NCBI GenBank assembly: GCA_027485835.1
Contig: JAIXQG010000002.1
Span: forward strand, 264,232 to 328,231
Direction: 5' to 3'
DNA from: Alphaproteobacteria bacterium
Lineage (GTDB): Bacteria > Pseudomonadota > Alphaproteobacteria > UBA2136 > UBA6156
Length of the DNA stretch: 64,000 nucleotides
A program made the translations under genes and the position numbers. Shown piece after piece: positions 32,801-43,447 of the stretch. Under the pieces are notes generated by a model. It was not told where the DNA came from. It made no database searches and saw only the letters and a program-made list of their open reading frames with translations. How positions within the stretch are numbered: position 1 is the stretch's first letter; each line of letters begins with the position of its first letter.

Positions 32801-35800
32801 ATGGCAACCAGCACAACAAAGGCCGCAAGCGGCCGCGCACGCACCAAGACCGTTTCTGATAATCAAGCCGATGATGCCGTGAGCCTGCGCACCTTGCGCC
32901 GCCTGCTGACGGGCCATGGCCTGAACCGCACCCTGCCCGACGCCCGCGACCCGGTATGGCCGTGGTTTGCGCAAAAGGTGGCGAGCCGTAAGAGCGGTGA
33001 GCCGTTCCGTGTCGATGTGCTCAACCCCGAAGGCAGCCCGCACGGCTGGCTGCTGGTGGTGGTGGATGACCAACCGTTTTTGACCGATACCGTGAGCATG
33101 GCGGTACGCCGCCACAACCCTGACCTGGGCGGTGTGTGGCACCCCGTGCTGGGCGTGAGCCGCGAGCGTGGCAAACTGGTGAGCGCCGAAGCCGGCCGTG
33201 CCACCAGCCGCAAGGCGTTGGAGGCGTGGATTCTGGTACAGATCCGTGGCCTTAACCCGGATGGTATTGAGACCATGGTGGCCGATGTGCGCCAAAGCCT
33301 GACCCTCAGCCGTGCCGCCGTGCGCGACTTTGCGGTGATGCGCGAGAAGATGGATACGCTGTCGGAAGGATTCGGTAAGGGCGAGGAGCGGGAATTTCTG
33401 CGTTGGCTGGCCCAAGGCAATATGATTTTGCTGGGCTACCGTCACTACGATTACCGCAGCACCAAGGCGGGCCTTACCGTAAAGGCCACACCGGACAGTG
33501 GCCTTGGGATTCTGGCCGAAACCGAAAGTGCCGTGCGGGAAGAAAAGCAGGTGAGCGAAGTGGGCAGCCTGCGCTTGTACGTGGATGGTGGCGACAATCT
33601 GGTACTTAGCAAAACCCCCGACACCAGCCGTGTGCACCGTGGCGTGAGCATGGACTATGTGGGTGTGATGCAGCGCAACGCCAAGGGCGAAGTGATTGGC
33701 GAGCACCGGTTTGTCGGGCTTTATACCAGCAGTGCCTATACCAGTTCGGTCTCCAGTATTCCGCTGTTGCGCAGCAAGGTCGCCGATGTGATTAAGTCGA
33801 TCAACTGGCCCAAGGGTGGCTATAACGCCCGCACCTTGCAGGGTGTGTTGGACATGTGGCCGCGTGACGAACTGTTTTTGAGTGACGCCGAGACGCTGGA
33901 GCGTTTGGCGATGGCTGCGGTGGATGTGCACGAGCGACCGGATGTTTCCGTATTGGTGCGTACCAGTGCGCGCGAGACGGCGGCAACGGTAATTGTGTTC
34001 CTGCCCCTTGTGCGCATGCACACCCGCCAGCGCGAGCGCGTGGCGCAGTTGCTGCATGATAAATTTGGCCACCCTGCCCGCGAGTTTAAAGTGGAGTTGG
34101 GGAGTGGCGAACTGGCGCGGATGGTGTTCCGTTTGCCGTGGTTTGGCCAATTTACCCCCGATGAAGCTGACCTGACCCACGCCGTGCGTGCGTTGGTACG
34201 CGGCTGGGATGACGACATGCAGGATGCCATGGTGGCCAAATATGGCGCCCACGATGGGATTGTGAACTGGCGTACCTTTGCGCCGTTGGCCGATGTGGCC
34301 TACCGCAGTGCCACCCATGTGAACGTGGCGGTGGACGATGCGGCGTTTGTGGCGAGTGGTGCCGACCAACAAGTGCGTTTGGAAGAACGTGATGGTTTGC
34401 GCCTACGTTTGCTCAAGCGCGGTGGCCGCTGGACGCTGGCCGAGCTGATGCCGCTGGTGGATAGTTGCGGCTTGAAGGCGTTGAGCGAAGATACCTTCCA
34501 GCTGGGTGATGTATGGGTGCACGACGTGCAGTGCGCGATGCCGGAGATGCCCCTGACCGACGCCAACCGTGCTGCGTTGATAGCCGTGGTGGATGCTTGC
34601 CTGCGCGATATTTTGGAAGAAGACAGCCTGAACCGGTTGGCGCTGGGTGCGGCGATGGGTGTGCGGGAAATTACCGTGTGGCGCGGTTGGGTGGCGTACC
34701 TGCAGCAGGTGGACCGCCGCCTTGACCCGCGCACCGTGCGCCAGTTGGTGCGGGCCCGCCCCGACCTTGCCCGCACGCTGTGGGAATTGTTCACCGCCGC
34801 ACACGAACCCGGTGTGGCGGAGGCCCGTCGCAAGCGTTTGGCCAAACCGTTGGAAGCGTTGATGGACCAAGCGATTTTGGACATGGCCACCGCCGAAGAA
34901 GAGCGTGTATGGCGCACGGCGTATGGTGTGGTGAAAGCGATTTTGCGCACCAACGTATGGCAGCCCGGGCGCGAGGCCGCCAACAACGGCATAGGTGAAG
35001 CGATTGCCTTTAAATTGGATTGCGCACAGGTGCCCGGCTTGGCCGAACCGCGCCCGTGGCGCGAAATCGCGATTTACCACCCGCAGGTGGAAGGTGTGCA
35101 CCTGCGCGGCGGGCCCGTAGCCCGTGGCGGTTTGCGCCACAGCAACCGCGCCAGCGACTACCGCACCGAAATTCTGGGTCTGATGACCGCGCAGATGCGC
35201 AAGAATACCATTATCGTGCCGGTGGGGGCCAAAGGTGGCTTCTTTGTGCGGCGAGGTGTGCCGGTGGAGGCGTACAAGCTTTACATCCGTGCGTTGCTCA
35301 GCATTACCGATACCTATGACGCCAAGGGCAACGTGGTGGCACCACGCGGTGTGGTACGCCATGATGGCGATGACCCGTATCTGGTGGTGGCCGCCGATAA
35401 GGGTACGGCCAAATTCTCGGATATCGCCAACGGTGAAGCTTTAGCGGCGGCGTATTGGGATGGTATTAAGGATGGATTCTGGCTGGGTGATGCCTTTGCC
35501 AGCGGCGGTAGCAAGGGTTACGACCACAAGGAAATGGGCATTACCGCGCGCGGTGCGTGGGTGAGTGTTATTCACCACCTGAACACGCTGGACCTGCTGC
35601 CGAAGCCGGAGCGCCCCGTAACCGTTGTGGGTGTGGGCGACATGGGCGGCGACGTGTTTGGGAATGGCCTGCTGCGCGACAAGCACGTGCAGTTGCTGGC
35701 GGCGTTCAACCACATGCATATCTTCCTCGACCCCAACCCGGACCCTGCGAAGAGCTTTGCCGAACGCCAGCGGCTGTTTGATGGGGGCTTGGGCTGGGAT

Positions 35801-37477
35801 GGCTATGATACCAAACTGATTTCGGCCGGTGGTGGTGTCTTCCCCCGTGCGGCCAAGCGGATTGACCTGAGCCCCGCGATTCAATCGCGCTTGGGTGTGA
35901 AGGTGAGCCACATGGTGCCGGAAGACCTGATTAAAGCGATTTTGCGCGCGCAGGTGGATGTGTTGTGGAATGGCGGTATCGGGACGTATATCAAGGCCAG
36001 CGATGAGTCTCACTTAGCTGCGGCCGACAAAGCCAACGATGATGTACGCGTAGATGCCACCACTGTGCGGGCGCGTGTGATTGGCGAAGGCGGTAACCTT
36101 GGGATTACGCCGCGCGGACGTGTGGAATTGGCGCGTTGTGGCGTGATGCTGAATACCGACGCACTGGACAACAGCGCCGGTGTGGACACCAGCGACCATG
36201 AAGTGAACGTGAAAATTCTACTACAGATGGCGCTGCGTAACGGTACGCTTGATGAAGCCGGACGCGTGAAGCTGCTGCGCAGCCTGACCGACGACATTGC
36301 CGTATTGGTACTGCGCGACAATGCCCAGCAGAATTTGGCTGTGACCATGGATTGCGCCGAACACGAGACCTACCATACCGAACTGCATGGCTGGCAGGAA
36401 AAGCTGGTACGCGAGGATATTTTAGACCCCGTGGTGGATTGCCTACCGACCTTGAAGGAGCTGAAAACCCGCAGCGATGGCCGCTACACCCGCCCCGAGA
36501 TGTGCGCGCTGCTGGCGGGCACCAAGGCGTGGCTGCGTGCGGAAATTTTGAAAGACGACGAGCTATTGGCCAACCCGATGCTGAAGCTCTTGCTGGCGTG
36601 GTACTTCCCCCGCGGGCTGCAAGCCAAGTTTGGCGACTTGATTGAAAAACATCCGCTGGCAAACCATATTCTGGCAACCGTGCTGGCCAACCTGTTGGTC
36701 AACCGGCTTGGTATTCTCTCCATCCCCCGCCTGATGGGCGACTTTGAGGCGCAAGCGCGTGATGCAGCCCGTGCCTTGGGTGTAGCTGCAATGGTGAGCG
36801 ACCTTGCCGGCCTATGGGCGCGTTTGGAGCACTTGGACAGCAACGTGCCGCTGAAGACCACGCTTGCGGTAAGCCAGCGCCTGAAGCTGGTGTGCGGCGT
36901 GCTGGCGGCGTGGGTGCTGCGGCATGGCCAGCCTGTGAACGTAAGCCTCTGGATGAACCGTTTGCAGAAGCCGGTGGCTGAGATACTGAGCCTGTTGCCC
37001 ACCGCCCTGAAGGGCCGCCCCGAGATGGTGCGTTGGGTCGAGGAATGGCAGAGTATGGGTGTGCCGAATGATATGGCGGCACGTTTGGCGCAGTTATCTC
37101 CGTTGGTGGTGGCGCCCGATGTGGCGATGCTGAGTAGCGAGTTGAAGCAACCGCTGGGTGAGGTGTTGCTCACACACCTGCGCGTGGGTGAGGTGTTGAA
37201 GATGCCGGGCCTGATACGCAAAGTACGTACCATGCCGGTGCCGGATGCGTGGACGCGCCAAGCGGTACAGACCATGGCGCAGGAAGTGTTCAGCCGCCAG
37301 ACGGCGCTGAGCCGCCGCCTGCTGGGTAAGAACATCGCGCTGGACACATGGGCACACGAGCACGCTGAAAAGCTGGAGCGCTACTACAGCCTGGTGCGCG
37401 ACGTGATGAAGACGCGTGACATGAGTGTGGCGATGCTGAGTGTGGTAATTGGCCGGTTGCGCGAGTTGGAGAGTTAG
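32801..37477 (+). CDS. gdhB: NAD-specific glutamate dehydrogenase (large type)
   Basis: Converts glutamate to 2-oxoglutarate and ammonia using NAD. 1558 residues, the size of the large (GDH-180) class. Long N-terminal regulatory region to about 740; catalytic part contains RGGPVARGGLRHSNRASDYR (~766), VPVGAKGGF, the NAD-binding VGVGDMGGDVFGNGLL (~943) and NGGIGTYIKAS (~1056). GGAGAG precedes ATG 32801. Single-gene unit. Confidence 0.95.
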   Translation: MATSTTKAASGRARTKTVSDNQADDAVSLRTLRRLLTGHGLNRTLPDARDPVWPWFAQKVASRKSGEPFRVDVLNPEGSPHGWLLVVVDDQPFLTDTVSMAVRRHNPDLGGVWHPVLGVSRERGKLVSAEAGRATSRKALEAWILVQIRGLNPDGIETMVADVRQSLTLSRAAVRDFAVMREKMDTLSEGFGKGEEREFLRWLAQGNMILLGYRHYDYRSTKAGLTVKATPDSGLGILAETESAVREEKQVSEVGSLRLYVDGGDNLVLSKTPDTSRVHRGVSMDYVGVMQRNAKGEVIGEHRFVGLYTSSAYTSSVSSIPLLRSKVADVIKSINWPKGGYNARTLQGVLDMWPRDELFLSDAETLERLAMAAVDVHERPDVSVLVRTSARETAATVIVFLPLVRMHTRQRERVAQLLHDKFGHPAREFKVELGSGELARMVFRLPWFGQFTPDEADLTHAVRALVRGWDDDMQDAMVAKYGAHDGIVNWRTFAPLADVAYRSATHVNVAVDDAAFVASGADQQVRLEERDGLRLRLLKRGGRWTLAELMPLVDSCGLKALSEDTFQLGDVWVHDVQCAMPEMPLTDANRAALIAVVDACLRDILEEDSLNRLALGAAMGVREITVWRGWVAYLQQVDRRLDPRTVRQLVRARPDLARTLWELFTAAHEPGVAEARRKRLAKPLEALMDQAILDMATAEEERVWRTAYGVVKAILRTNVWQPGREAANNGIGEAIAFKLDCAQVPGLAEPRPWREIAIYHPQVEGVHLRGGPVARGGLRHSNRASDYRTEILGLMTAQMRKNTIIVPVGAKGGFFVRRGVPVEAYKLYIRALLSITDTYDAKGNVVAPRGVVRHDGDDPYLVVAADKGTAKFSDIANGEALAAAYWDGIKDGFWLGDAFASGGSKGYDHKEMGITARGAWVSVIHHLNTLDLLPKPERPVTVVGVGDMGGDVFGNGLLRDKHVQLLAAFNHMHIFLDPNPDPAKSFAERQRLFDGGLGWDGYDTKLISAGGGVFPRAAKRIDLSPAIQSRLGVKVSHMVPEDLIKAILRAQVDVLWNGGIGTYIKASDESHLAAADKANDDVRVDATTVRARVIGEGGNLGITPRGRVELARCGVMLNTDALDNSAGVDTSDHEVNVKILLQMALRNGTLDEAGRVKLLRSLTDDIAVLVLRDNAQQNLAVTMDCAEHETYHTELHGWQEKLVREDILDPVVDCLPTLKELKTRSDGRYTRPEMCALLAGTKAWLRAEILKDDELLANPMLKLLLAWYFPRGLQAKFGDLIEKHPLANHILATVLANLLVNRLGILSIPRLMGDFEAQARDAARALGVAAMVSDLAGLWARLEHLDSNVPLKTTLAVSQRLKLVCGVLAAWVLRHGQPVNVSLWMNRLQKPVAEILSLLPTALKGRPEMVRWVEEWQSMGVPNDMAARLAQLSPLVVAPDVAMLSSELKQPLGEVLLTHLRVGEVLKMPGLIRKVRTMPVPDAWTRQAVQTMAQEVFSRQTALSRRLLGKNIALDTWAHEHAEKLERYYSLVRDVMKTRDMSVAMLSVVIGRLRELES

Positions 37478-37591
37478 GCACCTTACGATGGGAAAAGTGT
37501 AACAAACTTTTATGTTACACTCTTTCCTAGCTTCTCGATCAAGATGTAATAACCATTTGTCATCCTTGTTAGCTGTTCGCTACTTTGCAGT

Positions 37592-38122
37592 ATGCGTATA
37601 TGTCTCCTCACGGCAGTTATGTCTGCCACTATGATTTTATCTCTAACAGCTCAAGAACGTACGGCTTCGGGTAATCTGCAGGTGGAGTCTAGCTGGACGG
37701 CTTTGAAAGTACTTGTCGATGCAGCCCAAGGAACCGCGCGTACTGCTCAAATTACTGCGGACAGCGCTTTGGCAAAAGCGAACCGTATCGAGATATGTAA
37801 CCGCAAGGGCCTTTTGTACGGACCCGGAGTGAGTGGATCTGACGCAGATGATTGTATCAGCCCTGCCCTACTTAATAATGTTTTAAACTGCGGTAACCAG
37901 AATCTGATTTATAACCGAAATGCGAATTCTTGTGCGCCTGCAAGTGTGAACACACCCGCTCCTAGCTGCTCGCTAGAGATTGTAATGTCCGGAATAAAAC
38001 ATGTGGGAGGACGAGAGGGTCAGAACGTTCCGCTGCCCTGCCCCGCGGGTTACAGAGTGACGGGAGCAACAGGCGGATCTGATCTCGGTCAGCATTATTG
38101 CACCCGAATTAACTGTAGATAA
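37592..38122 (+). CDS. Exported cysteine-containing protein, unknown
   Basis: 176 residues with N-terminal signal sequence (MRICLLTAVMSATMILSLTA). Mature part has repeated Cys-containing stretches (EICNRKGLLYGPGVSGSDAD, LNCGNQNLIYNRNANSCAPA, C-terminal YCTRINCR). Coiled-coil-like ALKVLVDAAQGTARTAQITA. No SD is obvious upstream. It resembles pilin-like or surface fibre proteins in layout but I cannot assign it. Ends at a strong bidirectional terminator. Confidence 0.55.
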   Translation: MRICLLTAVMSATMILSLTAQERTASGNLQVESSWTALKVLVDAAQGTARTAQITADSALAKANRIEICNRKGLLYGPGVSGSDADDCISPALLNNVLNCGNQNLIYNRNANSCAPASVNTPAPSCSLEIVMSGIKHVGGREGQNVPLPCPAGYRVTGATGGSDLGQHYCTRINCR

Positions 38123-38125
38123 TAA

Positions 38126-38159
38126 CCGTAAAAAAAGCGGCTTAGCCGCTTTTTTACGG
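38126..38159. terminator. Bidirectional terminator
   Basis: CCGTAAAAAAAGCGGC, loop TTA, GCCGCTTTTTTACGG: almost perfectly symmetrical; both strands have a T-run. Confidence 0.95.
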
Positions 38160-38168
38160 TTTCATCTG

Positions 38169-38810
38169 CTATTTGCTGGCAGCGGGACTCAGCCATTCCG
38201 GTGGCAAGGGTGCACCGGGTTCTTTCAGCGGGCCGACTTCAAAGCCCGTGGCGCGGCGGAGCTCGGCTAAGGCTTGACGCTGCTGGGGCGAACCCAGCGT
38301 GTTTTCCATTTCCTGGGCATAGGACTGACGCTCTTGGGCGACAATCAGGCGCCATGCCTCTTGCGGAACGCTTTGCGGGCGGAGATTGTCTTGACTCAGA
38401 GACGCTTCATAGGCAATGGCCTGACGTGCGACCTGATAGACGGCTTCCGGGTCGGTTGCGATCCATTCGTTGATCTGCGAAGCCAGCAACTGGTTCAGGC
38501 CGTTACGCGAGGCAACGATGTTATTATCGTTGGCCGTGCCTTCCAGCGCTTTAACAAACGGCAGGGTGCGAACCTGAAACACATAGAAACAAAAGGCCGC
38601 GCGCAGTTTGTCGCCTTGGTTGAACAGCTGGTTGGCGACGATGCCCCACGACATGGGGTCGACCTGCTCCGGATTGGACAGCAGACCCGACATGATGACA
38701 TCGGTTTGATTCGGCGCTTGAGCAGCCTTGTTATGCAGGGCATACCATGCGCCGGTACCGCCTACTGCACAGAGTGCGGCAAGAGCGAGACCGAGAGTCG
38801 TCTTTTTCAT
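38169..38810 (-). CDS. Membrane-anchored/exported hypothetical protein
   Basis: 213 residues, N-terminal signal/anchor (MKKTTLGLALAALCAVGGTG) followed by a soluble helical domain; no conserved domain recognised. It overlaps the start of the upstream flippase-like gene by 4 bp, and so is translationally coupled. Confidence 0.6.
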   Translation of the reverse strand: MKKTTLGLALAALCAVGGTGAWYALHNKAAQAPNQTDVIMSGLLSNPEQVDPMSWGIVANQLFNQGDKLRAAFCFYVFQVRTLPFVKALEGTANDNNIVASRNGLNQLLASQINEWIATDPEAVYQVARQAIAYEASLSQDNLRPQSVPQEAWRLIVAQERQSYAQEMENTLGSPQQRQALAELRRATGFEVGPLKEPGAPLPPEWLSPAASK

Positions 38811-39823
38811 TCCTTAGACCCTTTTTTCTGTTTTTTAGTTAATTTTGTTTTGGGAATTCCGCGCAATGCTAACGGAAGGAGACCCAACCCGACAAGTACC
38901 GTTGACCAAAGAACAATAAGACGTACCAACGCGGTGGCTAATACGGCTTGGGCGAAGGGTACGCCGAACATGGTGAAGAGGCCCGCCATGGTGACTTCCG
39001 CACCGCCGACGCCGGCGGGCATCATGGTAATAAAGCCGCCCATGGTGGCGAGGGAGATGATGAGCGAGCCTTCGGTTGCGGTGAAGCTTTGGTGGCCGAA
39101 GCCCTGCATGAGCATGGCGATACCGATACCGATGGACGCCCAACCGACAAAGCTGAGTGCTGTTGCACTAAATAAAAGTTTGACGCCTAAAACCTGCGAG
39201 GTGGTGCGCACCAGCATGAGCAAGCGCGCGAAGGTGCGGGGTTTGCGGCGGCCCGCCATGGCGTAGCCCATTTTGACAAAACTGGCCATGTAACGCGGTG
39301 CCAGCAGGACGCCCGAGAGGCCGAGCACCAAGCCGAAGCCAAGGATATAGCCGATGGTGTTGAGGCGCGGGTCGTCGATTAACAACAGCGAGAACGCGGC
39401 GAGCGACGCCATGGCGAGGGCGTCGGTGATGAAGTCCATGATCAGCAGTGGTGCACTGCGGCTGTAGGAAATGCCGTGATATTGCTTGATGAGCCAGAGG
39501 CGGATAGCGACACCGACTTTGCCCGGTGTGGGCAGCAGGCCGTAGCCCACGGTGTAGTAGTACATAAGCCGCCAGAATGGGATTTTGAGGCCGAGAGCGC
39601 GCGCGGCGATATCGTAACGATAAAAGCGCACGGTACTCTCGAAGATGGTCAGGCCTATCAGCCAGAGCAAGGCGGTGGGTGAGATGGCCTGCAAGCTGGC
39701 ACTGAACGACTCGCGCCCCGCGAGCAGCGTGACAATAAGGGTTACCGCGACAGTGCTACCTATCAGGGCGATAACCCAGCGCTCGGCTTTTTTAACCAGC
39801 GCGGGTGAAAACGTGAATTTCAT
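38807..39823 (-). CDS. Lysylphosphatidylglycerol synthase TM-region / flippase-like protein
   Basis: 338 residues with about eight membrane helices. YYYTVGYGLLPTPGKVGVAI and ATMGGFITMMPAGVGGAEVT are the conserved segments of the LPG-synthase-type TM region (UPF0104). It could move or modify a lipid; substrate unknown. Located 18 bp after trpS and overlapping the following gene, so the three form an operon. Confidence 0.78.
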   Translation of the reverse strand: MKFTFSPALVKKAERWVIALIGSTVAVTLIVTLLAGRESFSASLQAISPTALLWLIGLTIFESTVRFYRYDIAARALGLKIPFWRLMYYYTVGYGLLPTPGKVGVAIRLWLIKQYHGISYSRSAPLLIMDFITDALAMASLAAFSLLLIDDPRLNTIGYILGFGLVLGLSGVLLAPRYMASFVKMGYAMAGRRKPRTFARLLMLVRTTSQVLGVKLLFSATALSFVGWASIGIGIAMLMQGFGHQSFTATEGSLIISLATMGGFITMMPAGVGGAEVTMAGLFTMFGVPFAQAVLATALVRLIVLWSTVLVGLGLLPLALRGIPKTKLTKKQKKGSKE

Positions 39824-39841
39824 GGCCGCACCTTACTCCGG

Positions 39842-40849
39842 TTAGGCGAGAACGTAACCCATTTTTTCCTTAACCTTGCGCACGGTTTGGGCGGCAACCT
39901 CGCGGGCGTCGTCGGCACCTTTGGCCAGAATGCGGTGTAGCTCGGCCTTATCCGACATCAAACGCGTGTATTCGGCTTGCAAAGGCTCTAGCGCAAAGAC
40001 TACAGCTTCAGCCACCGCGCCCTTCAAGGCGCCGTATTGCTGGCCTTCAAATTCCTGTGCCACGGCTTGCGGCGTGCGGTTGGTAAGGCCGCCTAAAATC
40101 TCCAGCAGGTTGGCGATGCCGGGCTGGTTTTCCGTATCGTACGCGATCACGCCCAGGCTGTCGGTTTGCGCGCGCTTGATTTTTTTGGCGGCTTCGGCGG
40201 GCGATTCGTTCAGCAAAATGGTGCCCGGGCCGGGTTGGGATTTGCTCATCTTACGGGTCGGCTCTTGCAGGTCCTTCACGCGGGCGCCGGATTTGGGGAT
40301 GACGCCTTTGGGCATCACGAAGGTGTCTCCATAGATGTTGTTAAAGCGCGTGGCGATGTTGCGAGCCAGCTCGATGTGCTGGATCTGGTCGTCGCCGACC
40401 GGCACCTCTTGCGTGTTATAGAGCAGGATATCGGCGGCCATCAGTACTGGGTAGCCGAACAGGCCGGCGTTGACGTTCTCCTTATGGCGGGCGGCCTTGT
40501 CCTTGAACTGGGTCATGCGTTCCAGCTCGCCCATCTGGGTGAAGGTGTTGAGGATCCAGCCGAGTTCGGTGTGCTCCTTCACATGGCTTTGGATGAAGAG
40601 GGTGCACTCGTGCGGGTTGAGGCCTGCGGCGAGGTACCATGCGGCGACACCGTAGCTGTTTTCGAAGAGGTCCTTCGGTTCTTGGCGCACGGTAATGGCG
40701 TGGTGGTCTACCACACAAAAGTACGCCTTGTGCGTTTGCGGGTAGGCGGTGAACGGCTTGAACGCGCCGATGTAGTTACCGATGCTGGGAATGCCGGAGG
40801 ACTGGATGCCGGAGAAACTGATCGGCTTTGGGGAGATGGAAGTGCTCAT
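39842..40849 (-). CDS. trpS: Tryptophanyl-tRNA synthetase
   Basis: Class I synthetase charging tRNA-Trp. 335 residues: HIGH-type PSIGNYIGAFKPFTAYPQ, AGLNPHECTLFIQSHVKEHT and KMSKSQPG (KMSKS motif). Start is the first ATG, 4 residues before the conserved start. First gene of the unit with the flippase-like and 213-residue genes. Confidence 0.97.
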   Translation of the reverse strand: MSTSISPKPISFSGIQSSGIPSIGNYIGAFKPFTAYPQTHKAYFCVVDHHAITVRQEPKDLFENSYGVAAWYLAAGLNPHECTLFIQSHVKEHTELGWILNTFTQMGELERMTQFKDKAARHKENVNAGLFGYPVLMAADILLYNTQEVPVGDDQIQHIELARNIATRFNNIYGDTFVMPKGVIPKSGARVKDLQEPTRKMSKSQPGPGTILLNESPAEAAKKIKRAQTDSLGVIAYDTENQPGIANLLEILGGLTNRTPQAVAQEFEGQQYGALKGAVAEAVVFALEPLQAEYTRLMSDKAELHRILAKGADDAREVAAQTVRKVKEKMGYVLA

Positions 40850-40901
40850 GTGTTCTGTATATCGCGAAATACGCTTTGTGCCAAAGCCCTTGTGTTAGGG
40901 C

Positions 40902-40930
40902 TTGTGAAAAGATGGGGGTTGGCCTATAAG
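40902..40930 (+). promoter_or_regulatory. Sigma-70-type promoter of pnp
   Basis: TTGTGA at 40902 and TATAAG at 40925, 17-bp spacer. It leaves a ~150-bp leader before the pnp start, consistent with the leader-based autoregulation known in other bacteria. A GCCCT/AGGGC inverted repeat (40886-40901) lies just upstream. Confidence 0.5.
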
Positions 40931-41088
40931 GAAAGCGTTAAAAGCAGTATGTAAACCAACAAAGCGGCACGGCGGACTTAAAGCGGTAAGCGGACACAAA
41001 GCGGCGGGCAGGCAAGCCCAATTCTAGCGGAAACCACCTACAACTCTCAGCACGGCAGGCCTCTTCAATTCAAAAGGAGTGACCTAAG

Positions 41089-43404
41089 TTGTTCACAATC
41101 TACAAAAAAAGCATCGAGTGGGGCGGCAAGCAGCTGACCATCGAAACCGGCAAAATGGCCCGTCAGGCCGATGGCGCCGTGGTTGTTACCTACGGTGAGA
41201 CCGTTGTTCTCGGGACCGTGGTGTTCGCCAAAGAGCCCAAGGCCGGCGTTGATTTCTTCCCCCTCACCTGCAACTACCAAGAAAAATTCTATGCCGGTGG
41301 CCGTATTCCCGGTGGTTTTAAGAAGCGTGAAGGCCAACCCGGCGAGCGCGAAACGCTGGTAAGCCGCCTGATCGACCGTCCGATCCGCCCCCTGTTTGCC
41401 AAGGGCTTTAAGAACGACACCCAAGTGGTGACCCAAGTTCTGCAATACGACCGCGAAAACGAAGCCGATATTCCGGCAATGATTGCTGCCTCGGCCGCTC
41501 TTGCCATTTCCGGTGCGCCGTTCATGGGCCCCATCGGTGCCGCGCGTGTTGGTTTTATTGATGGCACGCTGGTGCTGAACCCGACGGTTTCCGAGCAAGC
41601 CAACAGCGAGCTGGATCTGGTTGTGGCCGGTACCACCGAAGGCGTGCTGATGGTGGAAAGTGAAGCCAAGGAACTGCCGGAAGATGTGATGCTGGAAGCC
41701 GTGATGTTTGGTCACGAGCGTTTCCAGAAGGTCATCAAGGCAATTACCGAACTGGCCGAAGCCGCTGCCAAGCCGGCGTTTGTGATGCCGGAAAGCGAAG
41801 ATGTGTCTGAGCTGGAAGCCAAGCTGGAAAAAGCTTACGGCGACGACATTGTAGCCGCTTACAAGATTAGCGACAAGCAAAGCCGCGTAAAGGCGCTGGA
41901 TGCCGTGAAGAAGGCCGCCGTGCTGGCCCACGCCGGTGAAGAAGGCACCGACAGCTTTGACGCCGCCAAGGCCGACAAGGTGGCCAAGCTGGTGAAGAAC
42001 ATGCAAGCCGACGTGCTGCGCCGCGACGTACTGAAGAAGAAGGTGCGTATTGATGGCCGCAGCCCTGTGGATGTGCGCCCGATTGTGTGCGAAGTGGATG
42101 TATTGCCGCGCACTCATGGTTCCGCGCTGTTCACCCGTGGTGAGACCCAAGCCCTTGTGGTGGTGACCCTCGGTACCGGCCAAGATGAGCAGATTATCGA
42201 TGTCATGGAAGGCGAAAGCAAAGAGCGCTTCTTGCTGCACTACAACTTCCCGCCGTTTAGCGTGGGCGAAACCGGCCGCATGGGCGCCCCGGGCCGTCGC
42301 GAAATCGGTCACGGCAAGCTCGGCTGGCGTTCCATCAACCCGCTGCTGCCGACCGCGCAAGAATTCCCGTACACCCTGCGTATCGTGAGTGAAATTCTGG
42401 AATCCAACGGTTCGTCCTCCATGGCCACCGTGTGCGGTACCAGCATGGCGCTGATGGCTGCCGGTTGCCCGCTGCCGCGCCCGATTGCCGGTATTGCGAT
42501 GGGCCTGGTGAAGGAAGGCAAGGACTATGTGGTTCTGTCCGACATCATGGGTGACGAAGACCACCTTGGCGACATGGACTTTAAGGTAGCCGGTTCCGCA
42601 GAAGGTATCACCGCGCTGCAGATGGACATCAAGATTACCTCCATTACCCGCGACATCATGGAGCAGGCCCTTGAGCAAGCCCGTGGCGGCCGCCTGCACA
42701 TTCTGGGCAAGATGGCCAAGGCGATTACCGAAGCCCGTACCGAGATTTCGGACTTTGCGCCTGCAATGGAAACCATCCAGATCGAGAAGGACAACATCCG
42801 CGTTCTTATCGGTAAGGGCGGCGAGACTATCCGTGGCCTGTGCGAGCAGTACAACTGCACCATCGACATCGATGATGACGGCAAGGTAGTTGTAGCGAGC
42901 GTATCCCGCGACAACATGAAGGCGTGCATTGCGCACATCGACAACATGTTCGCCAAGCCCGAGCTGGGCGCGACCTACGCCGGTACCGTGCTGAACACCA
43001 CCGATTTTGGGGCGTTTGTCAGCTTCATGGGCGGCAAGGAAGGTCTGGTACACGTATCTGAGGTTGTGCCGGTCCGTCTGGGTCACATCACCGACGTGCT
43101 GGAAACCGGTTACAGCGTAACCGTGAAGGTTATCGATCTCGATGACCGCGGTAAAATCCGTTTGACTGTCAAGGACATCCCGCAGGAAGGGATTGTGGCC
43201 GAGCGTATTGCATCGGTGATTGAAGCCGGTGGTACCCAGAAGCGCGAACGCGCCGAAGGTGAAGACGACAACCGTGGCAACCGTCGTGATGGCGGCCGTG
43301 ACCGCGGTGGCGACCGTGGTGGCCGTGGCGACCGTGGTGGCAACCGTGGCGGTGACCGCGACCGTAGCGGTGGTGGCGAACGTCGCCCGCGTCGTCAGGA
43401 CTAA
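41089..43404 (+). CDS. pnp: Polynucleotide phosphorylase
   Basis: 3'-to-5' exoribonuclease/polymerase. Start is TTG at 41089 (AAAGGAGTG upstream). 771 residues: two RNase PH domains separated by a helical part, KH domain around 567-620 ([19 protein letters not shown]), S1 domain from ~627, and a C-terminal RGG-rich tail (from ~720: [20 protein letters not shown]). The tail is unusual and may bind RNA or proteins. rpsO, usually just upstream, is far away. Confidence 0.97.
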   Translation: MFTIYKKSIEWGGKQLTIETGKMARQADGAVVVTYGETVVLGTVVFAKEPKAGVDFFPLTCNYQEKFYAGGRIPGGFKKREGQPGERETLVSRLIDRPIRPLFAKGFKNDTQVVTQVLQYDRENEADIPAMIAASAALAISGAPFMGPIGAARVGFIDGTLVLNPTVSEQANSELDLVVAGTTEGVLMVESEAKELPEDVMLEAVMFGHERFQKVIKAITELAEAAAKPAFVMPESEDVSELEAKLEKAYGDDIVAAYKISDKQSRVKALDAVKKAAVLAHAGEEGTDSFDAAKADKVAKLVKNMQADVLRRDVLKKKVRIDGRSPVDVRPIVCEVDVLPRTHGSALFTRGETQALVVVTLGTGQDEQIIDVMEGESKERFLLHYNFPPFSVGETGRMGAPGRREIGHGKLGWRSINPLLPTAQEFPYTLRIVSEILESNGSSSMATVCGTSMALMAAGCPLPRPIAGIAMGLVKEGKDYVVLSDIMGDEDHLGDMDFKVAGSAEGITALQMDIKITSITRDIMEQALEQARGGRLHILGKMAKAITEARTEISDFAPAMETIQIEKDNIRVLIGKGGETIRGLCEQYNCTIDIDDDGKVVVASVSRDNMKACIAHIDNMFAKPELGATYAGTVLNTTDFGAFVSFMGGKEGLVHVSEVVPVRLGHITDVLETGYSVTVKVIDLDDRGKIRLTVKDIPQEGIVAERIASVIEAGGTQKRERAEGEDDNRGNRRDGGRDRGGDRGGRGDRGGNRGGDRDRSGGGERRPRRQD

Positions 43405-43414
43405 GCTGACATAC

Positions 43415-43444
43415 GAGAAAGGGCGCCTGCGGGCGCCCTTCTCT
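43415..43444 (+). terminator. Rho-independent terminator
   Basis: GAGAAAGGGCGCC/GGCGCCCTTCTC stem with a small loop, after pnp. Confidence 0.85.
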
Positions 43445-43447
43445 TCG

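Noticed and set aside
32297..34372. 691-codon frame on the minus strand
   Set aside because: Runs antisense to gdhB and to the rod-like gene; no start signal.
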